DNA of 64,000 bases from CAYSQW01 sp964433135 (GTDB lineage Bacteria > Acidobacteriota > Aminicenantia > Aminicenantales > Aminicenantaceae). The stretch is from NCBI GenBank assembly GCA_964433135.1, contig CAYSQW010000007.1:1-64000 (forward strand), given 5' to 3'. Positions 7,209 to 15,819 of the stretch are shown in pieces. The notes under the pieces were generated by a model that made no database searches, was not told where the DNA came from, and saw nothing but the letters and a program-made list of their open reading frames with translations. Position numbers and translations under genes: made by a program. Positions within the stretch are counted from its first letter, which is position 1, and each line of letters starts with the position of its first letter.

Positions 7209-8585
7209 ATGAAGCGGGGCGCTCTTTTAACGGCGACGTTGGCTGCTTTCATCACGCCGTTCATGGGATCTTCGATCAACATCGCCCTGCCCACCCTGGG
7301 AAACGAGCTTTCCATGGATGCGGTCAAATTGGGCTGGGTGGCCACGGCCTATCTATTGACGGCGGCCATGTTTCTCGTTCCCATCGGCAAACTGTCCGAC
7401 ATTTACGGGCGTAAGCGGATCTTTGCCGGCGGGATTCTTCTCTATTCCGCGGCCTCCTTGATGGCGGCGCTGGCTCCATCGGGGAATTGGTTGATCGGAG
7501 CGCGGATCGTTCAGGGAGCGGGGGGAGCCATGATCTTTGGAACCCGGATTGCGATCCTGACTTCGGTCTTCTCTCCCAAGGAGCGGGGGAAAGTCCTAGG
7601 GATCAATATCGCGGCGGTCTATATGGGGCTCTCGCTGGGGCCGTTTATCGGAGGTCTGTTGACCCAGCATCTGGGATGGAGGAGCCTTTTCCTGGTCAAT
7701 GTCGGATTGGGGGGTGCGGCGGCGGTCCTGACGTTCTGGAAGCTTCGCGGGGAATGGCGTGAAGCCCGTGAAGACAAATTCGATCTCGGAGGGGCGCTGA
7801 TCTATTCGGCGTCTTTAGTGGCGCTTATGGTGGGTTTTTCCCGGCTTCCGCGGTCGATGGGATTCTGGCTGATCCTTTTGAGTCTGGCAGGCGGGACTCT
7901 CTTCGTTCGCCGGGAACTGCGGATCCCAATCCCGGTTTTGGATATGGCGCTTTTCCGCGGCAATCCTGCATTCGCCTTTTCCAACCTGGCGGCTTTGATC
8001 AACTACAGCGCCACTTTCGCCGTCACCTTTCTCCTGAGCCTGTATCTTCAGTACAACCATGGCTTCAGTCCGCAGCGGGCGGGTTTTGTCCTGGTGGCGC
8101 AGCCGCTGGTGATGGTTCTCTTTTCACCTCTGGCGGGTCGTCTGTCCGACCGTATCGAACCCCGCCGGATCGCATCGGTCGGAATGGCGTTCACCACGAT
8201 CGGATTGATATTGATGGCGTTTATCGGGGAAGGAACCCGCTTGCCCTGGATCGTTTTGAGCCTGGTTGTCGTAGGGTTCGGGTTCGCTCTCTTCTCTTCT
8301 CCCAACACCAATGCCATCATGAGTTCGGTGGAGAAGAAATCCTATGGGGTCGCCTCGGCGATGGTGGCCACCATGCGCATGGTGGGGCAGATGTTCAGCA
8401 TGGGGATCGCCATGCTGTTGTTCGCTGTGTTTATCGGGAATGTCAGGATCACCGCCCGGAACCTCCCCGCTTTTCTCCTGAGCATGCGGTGGGCTTTCAT
8501 CCTGTTCGGGGTGTTGTGTTTCGGAGGGATATTCGCTTCACTGGCGCGGGGAGATATGGGGCGTGATGGTGAAGCGGATGCTTGA
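7209..8585 (+). CDS. MFS drug/proton antiporter, DHA2-like
   Basis: A 458-residue transporter with many hydrophobic segments, probably 14 as in the DHA2 group. Motif A appears as GKLSDIYGRKR after TM2, and a second copy, GRLSDRIEPRR, lies in the second half. Motif C-like GPFIGGLL is in TM5. TM1 begins at the chosen ATG (AAGGAG 11 bases upstream). An in-frame start at 7137 overlaps the preceding gene but would add a hydrophilic tail of 24 residues. The substrate is unknown; the family exports lipophilic compounds. Confidence 0.9.
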   Translation: MKRGALLTATLAAFITPFMGSSINIALPTLGNELSMDAVKLGWVATAYLLTAAMFLVPIGKLSDIYGRKRIFAGGILLYSAASLMAALAPSGNWLIGARIVQGAGGAMIFGTRIAILTSVFSPKERGKVLGINIAAVYMGLSLGPFIGGLLTQHLGWRSLFLVNVGLGGAAAVLTFWKLRGEWREAREDKFDLGGALIYSASLVALMVGFSRLPRSMGFWLILLSLAGGTLFVRRELRIPIPVLDMALFRGNPAFAFSNLAALINYSATFAVTFLLSLYLQYNHGFSPQRAGFVLVAQPLVMVLFSPLAGRLSDRIEPRRIASVGMAFTTIGLILMAFIGEGTRLPWIVLSLVVVGFGFALFSSPNTNAIMSSVEKKSYGVASAMVATMRMVGQMFSMGIAMLLFAVFIGNVRITARNLPAFLLSMRWAFILFGVLCFGGIFASLARGDMGRDGEADA

Positions 8586-8619
8586 CCGTGACCCTGAAAA
8601 CCGCTAGGATAAAATCCTA
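8582..8619 (+). promoter_or_regulatory. Promoter with overlapping dyad (possible operator) for the aldo/keto reductase gene
   Basis: TTGACC, 17-base spacer, TAGGAT. The -10 box is the left half of a perfect dyad, TAGGAT AAA ATCCTA (8605-8619), so a bound repressor would block polymerase. The -35 box overlaps the MFS stop codon. Confidence 0.5.
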
Positions 8620-8675
8620 CCATAATGATATGGTTTTTTGAATCCGGGGAGAAGCGGTACCGAAGCGAGGAAATC

Positions 8676-10025
8676 ATGAGAAAAAAGGATGGGCAGCGGC
8701 TTTTACAAACAGAGCAGCTCAGCCGAAGGCGTTTTCTGGAGGGCTCTCTTTCGCTGGCCGCCCTGGCAGGAACCGGCATGAGCGAAGAGAAAAAACTGTG
8801 GGATACGGGATCCTCGCCCGGGGTGCGGCAGCCTAAGGTCAGCGCGTTCCGCACGCTCGGAAGGACGGGATTCCAGTGCTCCGATATCGGTTTGGGAAGC
8901 GGGGAACTGGCGGAATCCGCCCTGTTGGAAGCGATCCTGGATGCCGGGATCAATTATATCGACACGGCGGAAAATTATCGGCGCGGCGGCTCCGAACGGG
9001 TCATCGGGAGCGTTATCAGCAAGGGCGACCGAAAGAAGTTGTTTATTTCCACCAAATTGGGATTGAGAGGCGATTTGTCCAAGGCCGCCTTGAAGACGCG
9101 GGCTCTCAAGTGTTTGGAACGGCTGCGTACGGATTATGTGGATTGTTTGATGATCCATTCGCCTTCCAGGGTTGAAGATCTCGGAACGGAGGGTTTTCAT
9201 GCCGCCTTGAAGGAACTGAAAGCTGAAGGACGGGTGCGCTATTGCGGACTGTCCAATCACGGCGCCCAGTGGAACGATGTGCCTGAAACCATGCAGACCG
9301 TCCATTTGGCCGCCGCCGAGGACGGGCGTTTCGATGTTGCGCTGCTGGTATATAATTTTCTTCAGCGGGATCAGGGAGAAAAAATTCTGCAGGCGTATAA
9401 AAAGCATAACGTCGGCGCCACGATTATGAAAACGAATCCGGTATTGAATTATCTGGAAATGAAAGAGGAATTCGATAGGACGCAGGCCGAGGGCCGTGAA
9501 CCCTCGGGATACATCAAGCGTATCCTGCCGCGGTTGAAGGTCCGGGCGGAAGAAAGCGAAGCATTCAAGCGGCGATACGATCTGGTCGGTTTCGATGAGG
9601 TCCGCAATGCGGCCATCAAATTCGTGTTGAACAATCCCAACGTCAGCTGCGCATGCCCGACGATAAAGAACTTCAAGGACCTGGAAGTATATACGGCGCT
9701 TTCGGGTCAGCGCTTTGATCTGAAGGCAAAAAAGATGCTCTCGGATTATGAGAAAGTATGCGGCGAATTCTACTGCCGTCATGCCTGCGGGACCTGCGAA
9801 CCCGTATGTCCGCACGGTGTCCCGGTTAATACCATTCTGCGGTACCATCATTATTTTCGGGCTCAGGGAAGAGAAAAAAGCGCCATGACGAAATACGCCG
9901 CGCTCACGTCGGCTAAGGCGGATCTGTGTCGCGAATGCTCCGGAATTTGTGAGGCGGCCTGTCCGTATGGAGTTCCCATCCAGGGGCTTCTGGTATTGGC
10001 GCACGAAACGTTGACCTTTGTCTGA
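8676..10025 (+). CDS. Tat-exported aldo/keto reductase with C-terminal ferredoxin-type cysteines
   Basis: A 449-residue protein. A Tat signal (SRRRFLEG, then a hydrophobic stretch) lies in the first 40 residues. An aldo/keto reductase barrel follows, with GLGSGEL, DTAENYRRGGSERVIG, and GLSNHGAQW near the NADPH site. The last 70 residues hold two cysteine groups (CRHACGTCEPVCPHG and CRECSGICEAACPYG) that look like 4Fe-4S ligands. The AKR catalytic tetrad Asp-Tyr (DTAENY) is visible, and Lys (STKLG) and His (MIHSP) are present. Family homologues are annotated 4Fe-4S aldo/keto reductases of unknown substrate. GAGG before the ATG supports the start. Confidence 0.9.
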   Translation: MRKKDGQRLLQTEQLSRRRFLEGSLSLAALAGTGMSEEKKLWDTGSSPGVRQPKVSAFRTLGRTGFQCSDIGLGSGELAESALLEAILDAGINYIDTAENYRRGGSERVIGSVISKGDRKKLFISTKLGLRGDLSKAALKTRALKCLERLRTDYVDCLMIHSPSRVEDLGTEGFHAALKELKAEGRVRYCGLSNHGAQWNDVPETMQTVHLAAAEDGRFDVALLVYNFLQRDQGEKILQAYKKHNVGATIMKTNPVLNYLEMKEEFDRTQAEGREPSGYIKRILPRLKVRAEESEAFKRRYDLVGFDEVRNAAIKFVLNNPNVSCACPTIKNFKDLEVYTALSGQRFDLKAKKMLSDYEKVCGEFYCRHACGTCEPVCPHGVPVNTILRYHHYFRAQGREKSAMTKYAALTSAKADLCRECSGICEAACPYGVPIQGLLVLAHETLTFV

Positions 10026-10176
10026 TCGCTGAGCTCTCCGAAGAAGGATTGTTTTCCTTCATTCCGTAGGATCCGAATTGAGGAGATGACTGAAGACGCG
10101 CGCGGAGTTTTCGGTCCGGCATGGATTGGACATCGGGACTTGACTGCAATGAAAATCGAGACAAGAGGAGAGTGAC

Positions 10177-10671
10177 ATGCAAAGAGGGCTGGCAATCCTG
10201 TGGAGTATTTTTTTTCTGTGCGGTTTCGGCAGAGCCTCCGGTCAAAACGGGACCGGGGGGACGATTTCGTTTACGACCGATATGATCGAGCTGCTTCAGC
10301 AGGAATACGGGATCGAGATGATGTATATAACCAGCCTCCGCACAAGTTTTGCCGCCCGCCTGGGATCCTATCGTCGTCTGGAAGATTCTGAACAAACATA
10401 TCCCGGGGACCATAGACATTGGGAAATCGGCGGCCGCTGGCGGACATTCCTGCTTGATACGGCTCCCAATCTGTTGTTTATCGGATTCGGATTCGACAAC
10501 CGGCCGAAAGACAGCAGCCTGACCCCGCTGGGAGAAATCGGCGTCAATCTGAACGCTTCCTTTTTTTGTGCAAGCCTGATCGCATTCGGTGGGTATGAAC
10601 TGCACCTGCAGGGCGTGGGGGGGGATCGGTGGGTTACCGGGATCGAACTCCGAACCGGCATCACCTTCTAG
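10177..10671 (+). CDS. Small secreted, beta-strand-rich protein of unknown function
   Basis: A 164-residue protein with a signal peptide (hydrophobic residues 5-19, cleavage after ASG/Q near residue 23). The mature part has alternating hydrophobic segments (WEIGGRWRTFLL, LLFIGFGF, GEIGVNLNASFF, GIELRTGITF) and ends in phenylalanine, as small outer-membrane beta barrels do. No family is recognised. GAGGAG six bases upstream supports the ATG. A hairpin follows 13 bases after the stop. Confidence 0.75.
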   Translation: MQRGLAILWSIFFLCGFGRASGQNGTGGTISFTTDMIELLQQEYGIEMMYITSLRTSFAARLGSYRRLEDSEQTYPGDHRHWEIGGRWRTFLLDTAPNLLFIGFGFDNRPKDSSLTPLGEIGVNLNASFFCASLIAFGGYELHLQGVGGDRWVTGIELRTGITF

Positions 10672-10684
10672 CGTGGGCTGTCCA

Positions 10685-10756
10685 TGGAAATGGCTGATGA
10701 GATAAACAAAAAAACCTCTATTGGAATAAAAACGTTTTTATCATCAGCCCTTTCCA
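10685..10756 (+). repeat. Palindromic element just after a stop codon
   Basis: Arms of 16 bases (TGGAAATGGCTGATGA and its complement, one mismatch) enclose an A-rich centre that itself contains the perfect palindrome ATAAAAACGTTTTTAT. It starts 13 bases after the preceding stop. It may protect the 3' end or terminate transcription; its arms differ in sequence from the related pair at 11082 and 59035. Confidence 0.7.
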
Positions 10757-11081
10757 CCCTATGGGCGAACCGATCTTACCACGTCGGCTTCGCCACATCC
10801 GGTTCGCCGTATTTTAGTACGTCTCACCGTCCATGGCTCACCGGCACGGCAACCTCGGTCCGTGGATAACCCACGCTGCGGCAGGGGCAGCAGTATGTGT
10901 TTTCTCCTTTATTTTAAGGCGGAACGGCCCATCTGCAATACTTATGGGCCCTGCAGGAAACCGGATTATCCACGAGTCAAGATTGCGGCAGCGACGAGGA
11001 AGCGGTGCGTGAGGCGTAGTTGTCTACGCCGATCGGGCCGCAACGAAGTCGATGGGGTGATATTGGCTCGCCCGGAGGGTA
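10757..11081. other. Gene-free block with several inverted repeats
   Basis: No credible ORF is found in this part of a 489-base gap. Visible structure: GGCGAACCG (10764-10772) with CGGTTCGCC (10800-10808); GGCGTAG (11013-11019) with CTACGCC (11024-11030); and AAACCGGATTATCCACGA (10958-10975), which is an imperfect inverted match to the sequence at 11136-11154 beyond the palindrome at 11082. The last pair suggests that roughly 105 bases were inserted into the left arm of a longer palindrome. No transposase is present. Confidence 0.55.
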
Positions 11082-11154
11082 AAGAATGTCGATAATTAAG
11101 ATTAAAAGAGTTTTGAATAAAATATATCGACATTCTTCATGGATAATTCGGTTT
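11082..11154 (-). repeat. Palindromic element copy A, directly after the DUF2490 stop
   Basis: AAGAATGTCGATA (11082-11094) pairs with TATCGACATTCTT (11125-11137). The right side continues with CATGGATAATTCGGTTT, whose left partner is displaced to 10958. Read in the direction of the DUF2490 gene, it starts 6 bases after that stop. Arms and centre (ATTCAAAA, CTTTTAAT) match copy B at 59035-59119 in the same orientation relative to the upstream gene. Confidence 0.8.
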
Positions 11155-11160
11155 AAGGGA

Positions 11161-11805
11161 CTAGAACTTCAGCTGGATGCCGGTATTGAAAACATGAATC
11201 ACGTCTTTGTCCTTCGTATCCTGCCGGATATAATTGGCGACCAGTTCGACGTTTTGGCTCAGGACGACATACGTGCCGAGATAGAAGCGGTTGCGGTTGA
11301 TCCCATCGACCAGCGTGTCTCCGAAGGGCTCGGTGGCGATAAAGGGGGCTAATTCCAGGCCGCCGATTTTGATTTTGGTCTTAAGGCGAACGCGGAGACG
11401 AAAGCGCAGGTGATTTTCGGCCAGGTCTTTTTCAAAACGCCGGATCTCGGTTCGGAATCGAAGGTCCAGATCCCAAGCCGGGGATATTTTGGTTTTCCAT
11501 CCCGCTTCCAGAGTGAAGCGGTTCTCGGCGAGGAGAAAATCCGTTTTTTCGGTGTTTTCTCTTTTGTAAAGAAGAACGGCCGAAAAATTTGCCGGCAGCT
11601 TGAGGCTGAAACCTCCCTGCCAGTTTTTCAGAAAAGGATTGATGAACGTAAGCTCCCGGTTTCGAACCTCATTGGAAAGCTTCAAGCTCAGGCTTGGCGA
11701 CAGTGTAAAACCGGCGCCGTTGTTGATCCATCCCTGCTCATCTGAATGCAAAAGCGGCGTCAGGATGAGAAACAGCATAAAAACGGTGACATGAATACGT
11801 CGCAT
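11161..11805 (-). CDS. DUF2490-type outer-membrane beta-barrel protein
   Basis: A 214-residue protein. A signal peptide spans residues 1-21 (MRRIHVTVFMLFLILTPLL start, cleavage before DEQGW). The rest alternates amphipathic strands with aromatic and charged turns (WDLDLRFRTEIRRFE, RLRVRLKTKIKIG, FYLGTYVVLS, ELVANYIRQ) and ends in LKF, the terminal-phenylalanine signal for barrel assembly. The pattern fits DUF2490, a family of putative outer-membrane barrels. AGGAGA seven bases before the ATG fixes the start; an extended -10 (TGGTATCAT) lies at 11825-11833 on this strand, so it may have its own promoter. It is the last gene of the minus-strand run from 15390. Confidence 0.82.
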   Translation of the reverse strand: MRRIHVTVFMLFLILTPLLHSDEQGWINNGAGFTLSPSLSLKLSNEVRNRELTFINPFLKNWQGGFSLKLPANFSAVLLYKRENTEKTDFLLAENRFTLEAGWKTKISPAWDLDLRFRTEIRRFEKDLAENHLRFRLRVRLKTKIKIGGLELAPFIATEPFGDTLVDGINRNRFYLGTYVVLSQNVELVANYIRQDTKDKDVIHVFNTGIQLKF

Positions 11806-11891
11806 GATTTCTCCTTTGCCTTCTATGATACCATACGGGTACGGGAAAAGAGAATAAATCGATATCCTGGGTTCGTCCGTGAGCGGGTCGG

Positions 11892-12731
11892 TCAGTTGTA
11901 TCGGCCGCTCCAGCCGGATCCTACCTCTTTGAGGTTGGTTCGTTCGGCCAGGGCGATTTTCGAACGCAGGTCTGTGCAGTGGCAAGCATGAATTTCGATC
12001 GGCCGGAGGCGTTGGAAAAAATTGCAGGTTCCCTCAAGTCGTTCTTTTCCGGGATCCAACAAATGCAGTCCTCCAACGACATCCCGGATTCGATCCTCTT
12101 CGCAGATTTTTTGGGCTTGGGTGATGATATTGCAGATTCCAGCATGGGAACAACCGGTGAGAATGACCAGCCCTTCTTTTCCCTTGTAGGCTAAAGCGGT
12201 ATCGTCGAGCAGAAAATCCGGGGAAGCGGTATCGCATGATCCCGCCCGGCCCAGCGGTTCGGGCCTCTCGAAATCGTGGACCCGTTCGATCTCCCCTAAA
12301 AAAACCAGCTTATTGGTAAGCCAGGCCGGTTCCCGCCCGATTCGAAGGGTGAAATGGGAATCCAGCCCGGCTTCCGTCAGCAGGCTTCCGATTGAGGTGT
12401 TTCCCTTGACGGTCTTGGGGACCAGAGCCGAGGGGTGGGCCACCAGTGTAGGCCGCATGGGCTTTTGACCTTCGATCTCGGCTTCTGTCAAAAGACGGAT
12501 CAGCGGTGCCAATCCCCAAGTGTGATCCAGGTGTCCGTGCGAAATAACCACCATATCCAGTCGACGGAGGTCAATATCCAGTTTGCGGGCGTTGATGAGA
12601 AAAGCATCGGAATAGCCGGTGTCGAAAAGAATATTTCGTCCACCGGCCTCGATGTATAGTGAAAACCCCGGTTCTCCCAGTAAATAGCGATCGATCAGCG
12701 TATTGTTGTCAACCAGGATCGTGAGCTTCAT
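11892..12731 (-). CDS. Metallo-beta-lactamase-fold hydrolase (MJ0301/7,8-dihydropterin synthase-like)
   Basis: A 279-residue protein. The MBL zinc motif appears as SHGHLDHTWGL near residues 64-74. LTGCSHAGICNII and GGLHLL supply later metal-site residues, and HACHCT lies near the C-terminus. This set matches the subgroup related to archaeal ribofuranosylaminobenzene 5'-phosphate synthase, whose bacterial members are of unknown function. It lies 15 bases after the racemase gene on the same strand, so it belongs with the racemase / symporter genes. A hydrolase acting on a ring or ester intermediate is possible, but that is inference. Confidence 0.88.
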   Translation of the reverse strand: MKLTILVDNNTLIDRYLLGEPGFSLYIEAGGRNILFDTGYSDAFLINARKLDIDLRRLDMVVISHGHLDHTWGLAPLIRLLTEAEIEGQKPMRPTLVAHPSALVPKTVKGNTSIGSLLTEAGLDSHFTLRIGREPAWLTNKLVFLGEIERVHDFERPEPLGRAGSCDTASPDFLLDDTALAYKGKEGLVILTGCSHAGICNIITQAQKICEEDRIRDVVGGLHLLDPGKERLEGTCNFFQRLRPIEIHACHCTDLRSKIALAERTNLKEVGSGWSGRYN

Positions 12732-12746
12732 GTCTGTGTGCCGTCG

Positions 12747-13424
12747 TCAATCCGTGAGCGGGTTGTAGCGCCGGATCTTGCTGATCCCGATACCGTATTT
12801 CGCCAATCCCACGGCCAGAACCAGAGCGCACATCACGCCATCCAATACCGGAACCCCTAACTTTTTCTGGATTCTTTTGTCCAGTCCCGACATCCCCGCG
12901 CACCCGAGGACGATGACCTCGGCGTCATCTTCTTCCACGGCCCGGCGGCCCATCTCAAGAAGGACTTCTTCATTGGAAAAATCGGTCATCTCTTCTTCAG
13001 GCGCCCGGATGGACGCCAGCATTCCATCGAGGTGATATTTGTGAGCCAGCGCTTCCTTGTTGGGGACGGAGTGCTTTCCGCTCGACACGACGGAAAAGCT
13101 GTGCCCCAGCATGGTCGCGATTTTCATGGACGCTTCCCCGATACCGATCATGGGTTTGGACGTCATTTCCTTCATGGCGTCCAGACCCGGATCGCAGTGG
13201 CAGGCGATGATGAAGCCGTCGAATTCGGCCTCCTTTTCACGAACCAGGCGCATCATTCCGGGTGTGCATTCGACTTTATCCCGGTAGGTATCGATAAAAG
13301 CCGGGGCATCGGGAACACATTCGGTTACAACTTCGAATTCGCCGTCGGCGAAGTCCAAAGCGGTTTTTTGGATGGCCTCGGCCATCTCCAGGCTGCTGTT
13401 GGGATTGATAATTAAAATCCGCAT
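12747..13424 (-). CDS. Aspartate/glutamate/hydantoin racemase family protein
   Basis: A 225-residue protein. It has the family start RILIINPNSS, the first catalytic Cys in IIACHCDPGLDA (residues about 73-84) and the second in VIVLGCAGMS (residues about 170-180), the two-cysteine pattern of cofactor-independent racemases. IGIGEASM after the first Cys and the sequence as a whole are closest to hydantoin/allantoin racemases rather than MurI. It is 8 bases downstream of a conserved-looking unknown gene and upstream of an MBL-fold gene. With an allantoinase-like gene 10 kb away, a hydantoin or ureide substrate is attractive but unproven. Confidence 0.88.
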   Translation of the reverse strand: MRILIINPNSSLEMAEAIQKTALDFADGEFEVVTECVPDAPAFIDTYRDKVECTPGMMRLVREKEAEFDGFIIACHCDPGLDAMKEMTSKPMIGIGEASMKIATMLGHSFSVVSSGKHSVPNKEALAHKYHLDGMLASIRAPEEEMTDFSNEEVLLEMGRRAVEEDDAEVIVLGCAGMSGLDKRIQKKLGVPVLDGVMCALVLAVGLAKYGIGISKIRRYNPLTD

Positions 13425-13432
13425 GGTTTCTC

Positions 13433-13900
13433 CTATTCGTCGCCGAGCATATAGGGGCTGCCCGGTTTCTCGGCGTTCAGTTTCTCGGAAATCACGTCTT
13501 CAGGATAGCTCAACAGCTGCATGAATTCTCTCGATATCTCCCGCCGGGCCTCCGGAGTGTAGCGACCGCTTTCTTCCAGCTCCTGCTTTCTGTCTTTGAG
13601 CGCCAGATATTTCTGAAGATCTACATCTTCTTTATAATAGATGACGGACCATTTGTCACGGGTGAATTCGGCTGATTGGAGGTCCGTGATCAGCAGGGAT
13701 CGATCCAGATAGGATTTGAGACCGAAGCCCGAGACGATCTTTTCCGAAGCGTCGGCGATCTTGTCATAATCTTCCGGAGGGATCGGGGGGCTGATCGCCA
13801 TCCTTTTTACACCGCAGGCGATCATCTCCACAAAACAATTGATCATTCCCAGCTCGAAAGATATTCTGTCGATCTTGATTTCTTCAGGTTGTTTTTTCAT
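13433..13900 (-). CDS. Unknown soluble protein between symporter and racemase genes
   Basis: A 155-residue protein without a signal peptide or membrane helix. It is rich in charged residues and mostly helical by appearance. Distinctive stretches are SFELGMINCFVEMIACGVKR, which contains two Cys, and LLITDLQSAEFTRDKW. I do not recognise the family. The spacing (8 bases to the racemase start, 80 bases from the symporter stop) places it in the same transcription unit, so it may be a subunit or accessory of that catabolic step. AAGGAG-like sequence (AAGGAGCC) precedes the ATG. Confidence 0.75.
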   Translation of the reverse strand: MKKQPEEIKIDRISFELGMINCFVEMIACGVKRMAISPPIPPEDYDKIADASEKIVSGFGLKSYLDRSLLITDLQSAEFTRDKWSVIYYKEDVDLQKYLALKDRKQELEESGRYTPEARREISREFMQLLSYPEDVISEKLNAEKPGSPYMLGDE

Positions 13901-13980
13901 AAGGGTTGGCTCCTTTTCTATTCAAGTCTTTGATGAATCCGAAATATTATCTGAAGATACGGCTCTCGGACAATTTATTT

Positions 13981-15390
13981 CTAGGGTATTTTAACATATT
14001 GATGCGAGGCATCGATCACGGCCGTGGCGTACTTGTTTTTTCCGCTGAGATAATCTTTCATCAGCAGCAGAAAAGCTCCCGTCAGGGCCAGCAGGGCGAT
14101 CAAATTGGGTATGGCACAGGTGCCGACGGCGATATTGGCGAAGATCCACAGACCGTCCACATTGGTGACTCCGGCAAACACGATCCCCGGTATCAGATAG
14201 ATCCACTTCAGCCAACGCATGGCTTTGCGTCCGAATAGATTGATAATGGATGTCTCGTAGTAAATGAAGAAGCCGATCTGGGTGGTCAGGCAGAATGCCA
14301 GAATACAGATTGAAATGATCGCTTCCGCAAGCGCGGCGGGGAAAACCGCGGAGAAGGCCTTGATAACCAGATCGATACCCGACTGTCCGCTCGCCAAGGC
14401 GCCGGTGGACAAGATCGCGAATGCCGTAATGGTGCAAATCAATATCGTGTCCACGAAGACTTCGAAAGCGCCCCAAATCCCCTGCTGAAATGGGTGCTCC
14501 GTATTGGCGGTGGCGTGCACCATGGGAGCTGTTCCCTCTCCGGCCTCGTTGGAAAGCATCCCCCGGGCCATTCCGTTTTTGATGGCGGCGGCGACGGTAA
14601 CGCCGGCAAATCCGCCGATCGCGGGCGCCGGGGTGAAGGCATACCGGAAGATCATCGCGAACACCTCGGGTATTTTCGCGTAATTGATGAAGAAAATGAT
14701 GACCCCGCAAATGAGATATAATACCGCCATGAACGGCACCAGCTTTTCGCTGAATTGGCCGATTCTCCGGAATCCGCCGATAACGACGATTCCCGTTACC
14801 ACGGCCATGGCCCCGGTGACGATATAGGGGTTCCACTTGTAGCTTGTCAGGAGCGCTCGGCCAACGGTGTGAGATTGGAGGAGCGTTGCGCACAGGATGG
14901 AATTGATGAAAACACCCAGGCTGAACAGCTTGGCCAGAGTTTTCCATCCCAGAGCCTTGTTGATATAGTACATGGGGCCGCCGTGAAGGCCTCCATCCGG
15001 ATCCGATTCGCGATAATGCACCGCAAGCGTGATCTCGACGGTTTTTGTGATCATCCCCAACAGGGCCAATAACCACATCCAGAAGATAGCGCCGGGGCCG
15101 CCTACGGAAAGCGCGGTCGCCACGCCTGCGATGTTGCCCATGCCGACCGTACTGGCCAAAGCAGTGGTTGTCGCCTGAAAGGGCGTCATCTTTCCTTTCT
15201 CGCGGCCGGTTCGTTTTTCGAATATTTTCCCGAAGGTGTTGCGCCAGATGTAACCGAACCGACGGAATTGAAAAAATCGGAATTTTATCGTAAAGAAAAG
15301 GGCTACGGAGGCCAGGAATATCATTGTCCAGGGTCCCCAGAGAACACCGTCGATTTTGGCGGCGATGTCTAAAATGGATTCGATCGGCAT
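13981..15390 (-). CDS. Alanine or glycine:cation symporter (AGCS family)
   Basis: A 469-residue inner-membrane transporter with about ten helices. Family signatures are visible: FRFFQFRRFGYIW, TALASTVGMGNIAGVATA, GGPGAIFWMW, YRESDPDGGLHGGPMYYI and NGMARGMLSNEAGEGTAP. The family couples sodium or proton entry to uptake of alanine, glycine or related amino acids. The ATG at 15390 has AAGGAG five bases upstream; an in-frame GTG two codons earlier overlaps that site and is less likely. It is the first gene of a minus-strand run and faces the kor operon across a 231-base AT-rich divergent region. Confidence 0.95.
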   Translation of the reverse strand: MPIESILDIAAKIDGVLWGPWTMIFLASVALFFTIKFRFFQFRRFGYIWRNTFGKIFEKRTGREKGKMTPFQATTTALASTVGMGNIAGVATALSVGGPGAIFWMWLLALLGMITKTVEITLAVHYRESDPDGGLHGGPMYYINKALGWKTLAKLFSLGVFINSILCATLLQSHTVGRALLTSYKWNPYIVTGAMAVVTGIVVIGGFRRIGQFSEKLVPFMAVLYLICGVIIFFINYAKIPEVFAMIFRYAFTPAPAIGGFAGVTVAAAIKNGMARGMLSNEAGEGTAPMVHATANTEHPFQQGIWGAFEVFVDTILICTITAFAILSTGALASGQSGIDLVIKAFSAVFPAALAEAIISICILAFCLTTQIGFFIYYETSIINLFGRKAMRWLKWIYLIPGIVFAGVTNVDGLWIFANIAVGTCAIPNLIALLALTGAFLLLMKDYLSGKNKYATAVIDASHQYVKIP

Positions 15391-15621
15391 CGACACTCCT
15401 TATTTCGGTGAATGTAAACCCTTATTGTTTCCTAAAAACCGAGGCAATGTAAAGAAAAAAACATTCCCGGATCGGATGGAATAAAAAAGTTTCTTTGTGA
15501 TTTTAAAAGGGATTACTCCTTTAAAGAAAGAGAAATATAGTGTAATATATCACGTCTTAATGTTGTATGGATCATAAGTATTTATATTTTATTTTATTAT
15601 AATTCTACAAGGAGAAAACCA

Positions 15622-15819
15622 TTGGCAGTCATACGAATTAATAAACAATGGTGTAAACGCTGCGAGATCTGCATAGACCTCTGTCCCAAAGATGTTCTGG
15701 CGCCGGATGAAAAAGGCTATCCCGTTGTGGTCAACGAAACGGAATGCATCAGCTGCGGGATGTGTGAGCTGTACTGTCCCGATTTGGCGATAGAACTTGA
15801 GGAGGATCATAATGGGTAA
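15622..15819 (+). CDS. korD: 2-oxoacid:ferredoxin oxidoreductase delta subunit (2[4Fe-4S] ferredoxin)
   Basis: A 65-residue ferredoxin with two C-x2-C-x2-C-x3-CP clusters (CKRCEICIDLCP and CISCGMCELYCP), passing electrons from the KorAB core to free ferredoxin. It starts at TTG, placed by AAGGAG 7 bases upstream; no in-frame ATG precedes the first cluster. The stop overlaps the korA start region by 8 bases, so korD and korA are translationally coupled. It leads a seven-gene operon. Confidence 0.93.
   Translation: MAVIRINKQWCKRCEICIDLCPKDVLAPDEKGYPVVVNETECISCGMCELYCPDLAIELEEDHNG

Noticed and set aside
8703..10004. 433-residue minus-strand frame
   Set aside because: Exact antisense shadow of the aldo/keto reductase gene.
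10757..11160. Insertion sequence or transposon
   Set aside because: There are inverted repeats but no transposase frame, target duplication or known IS end.
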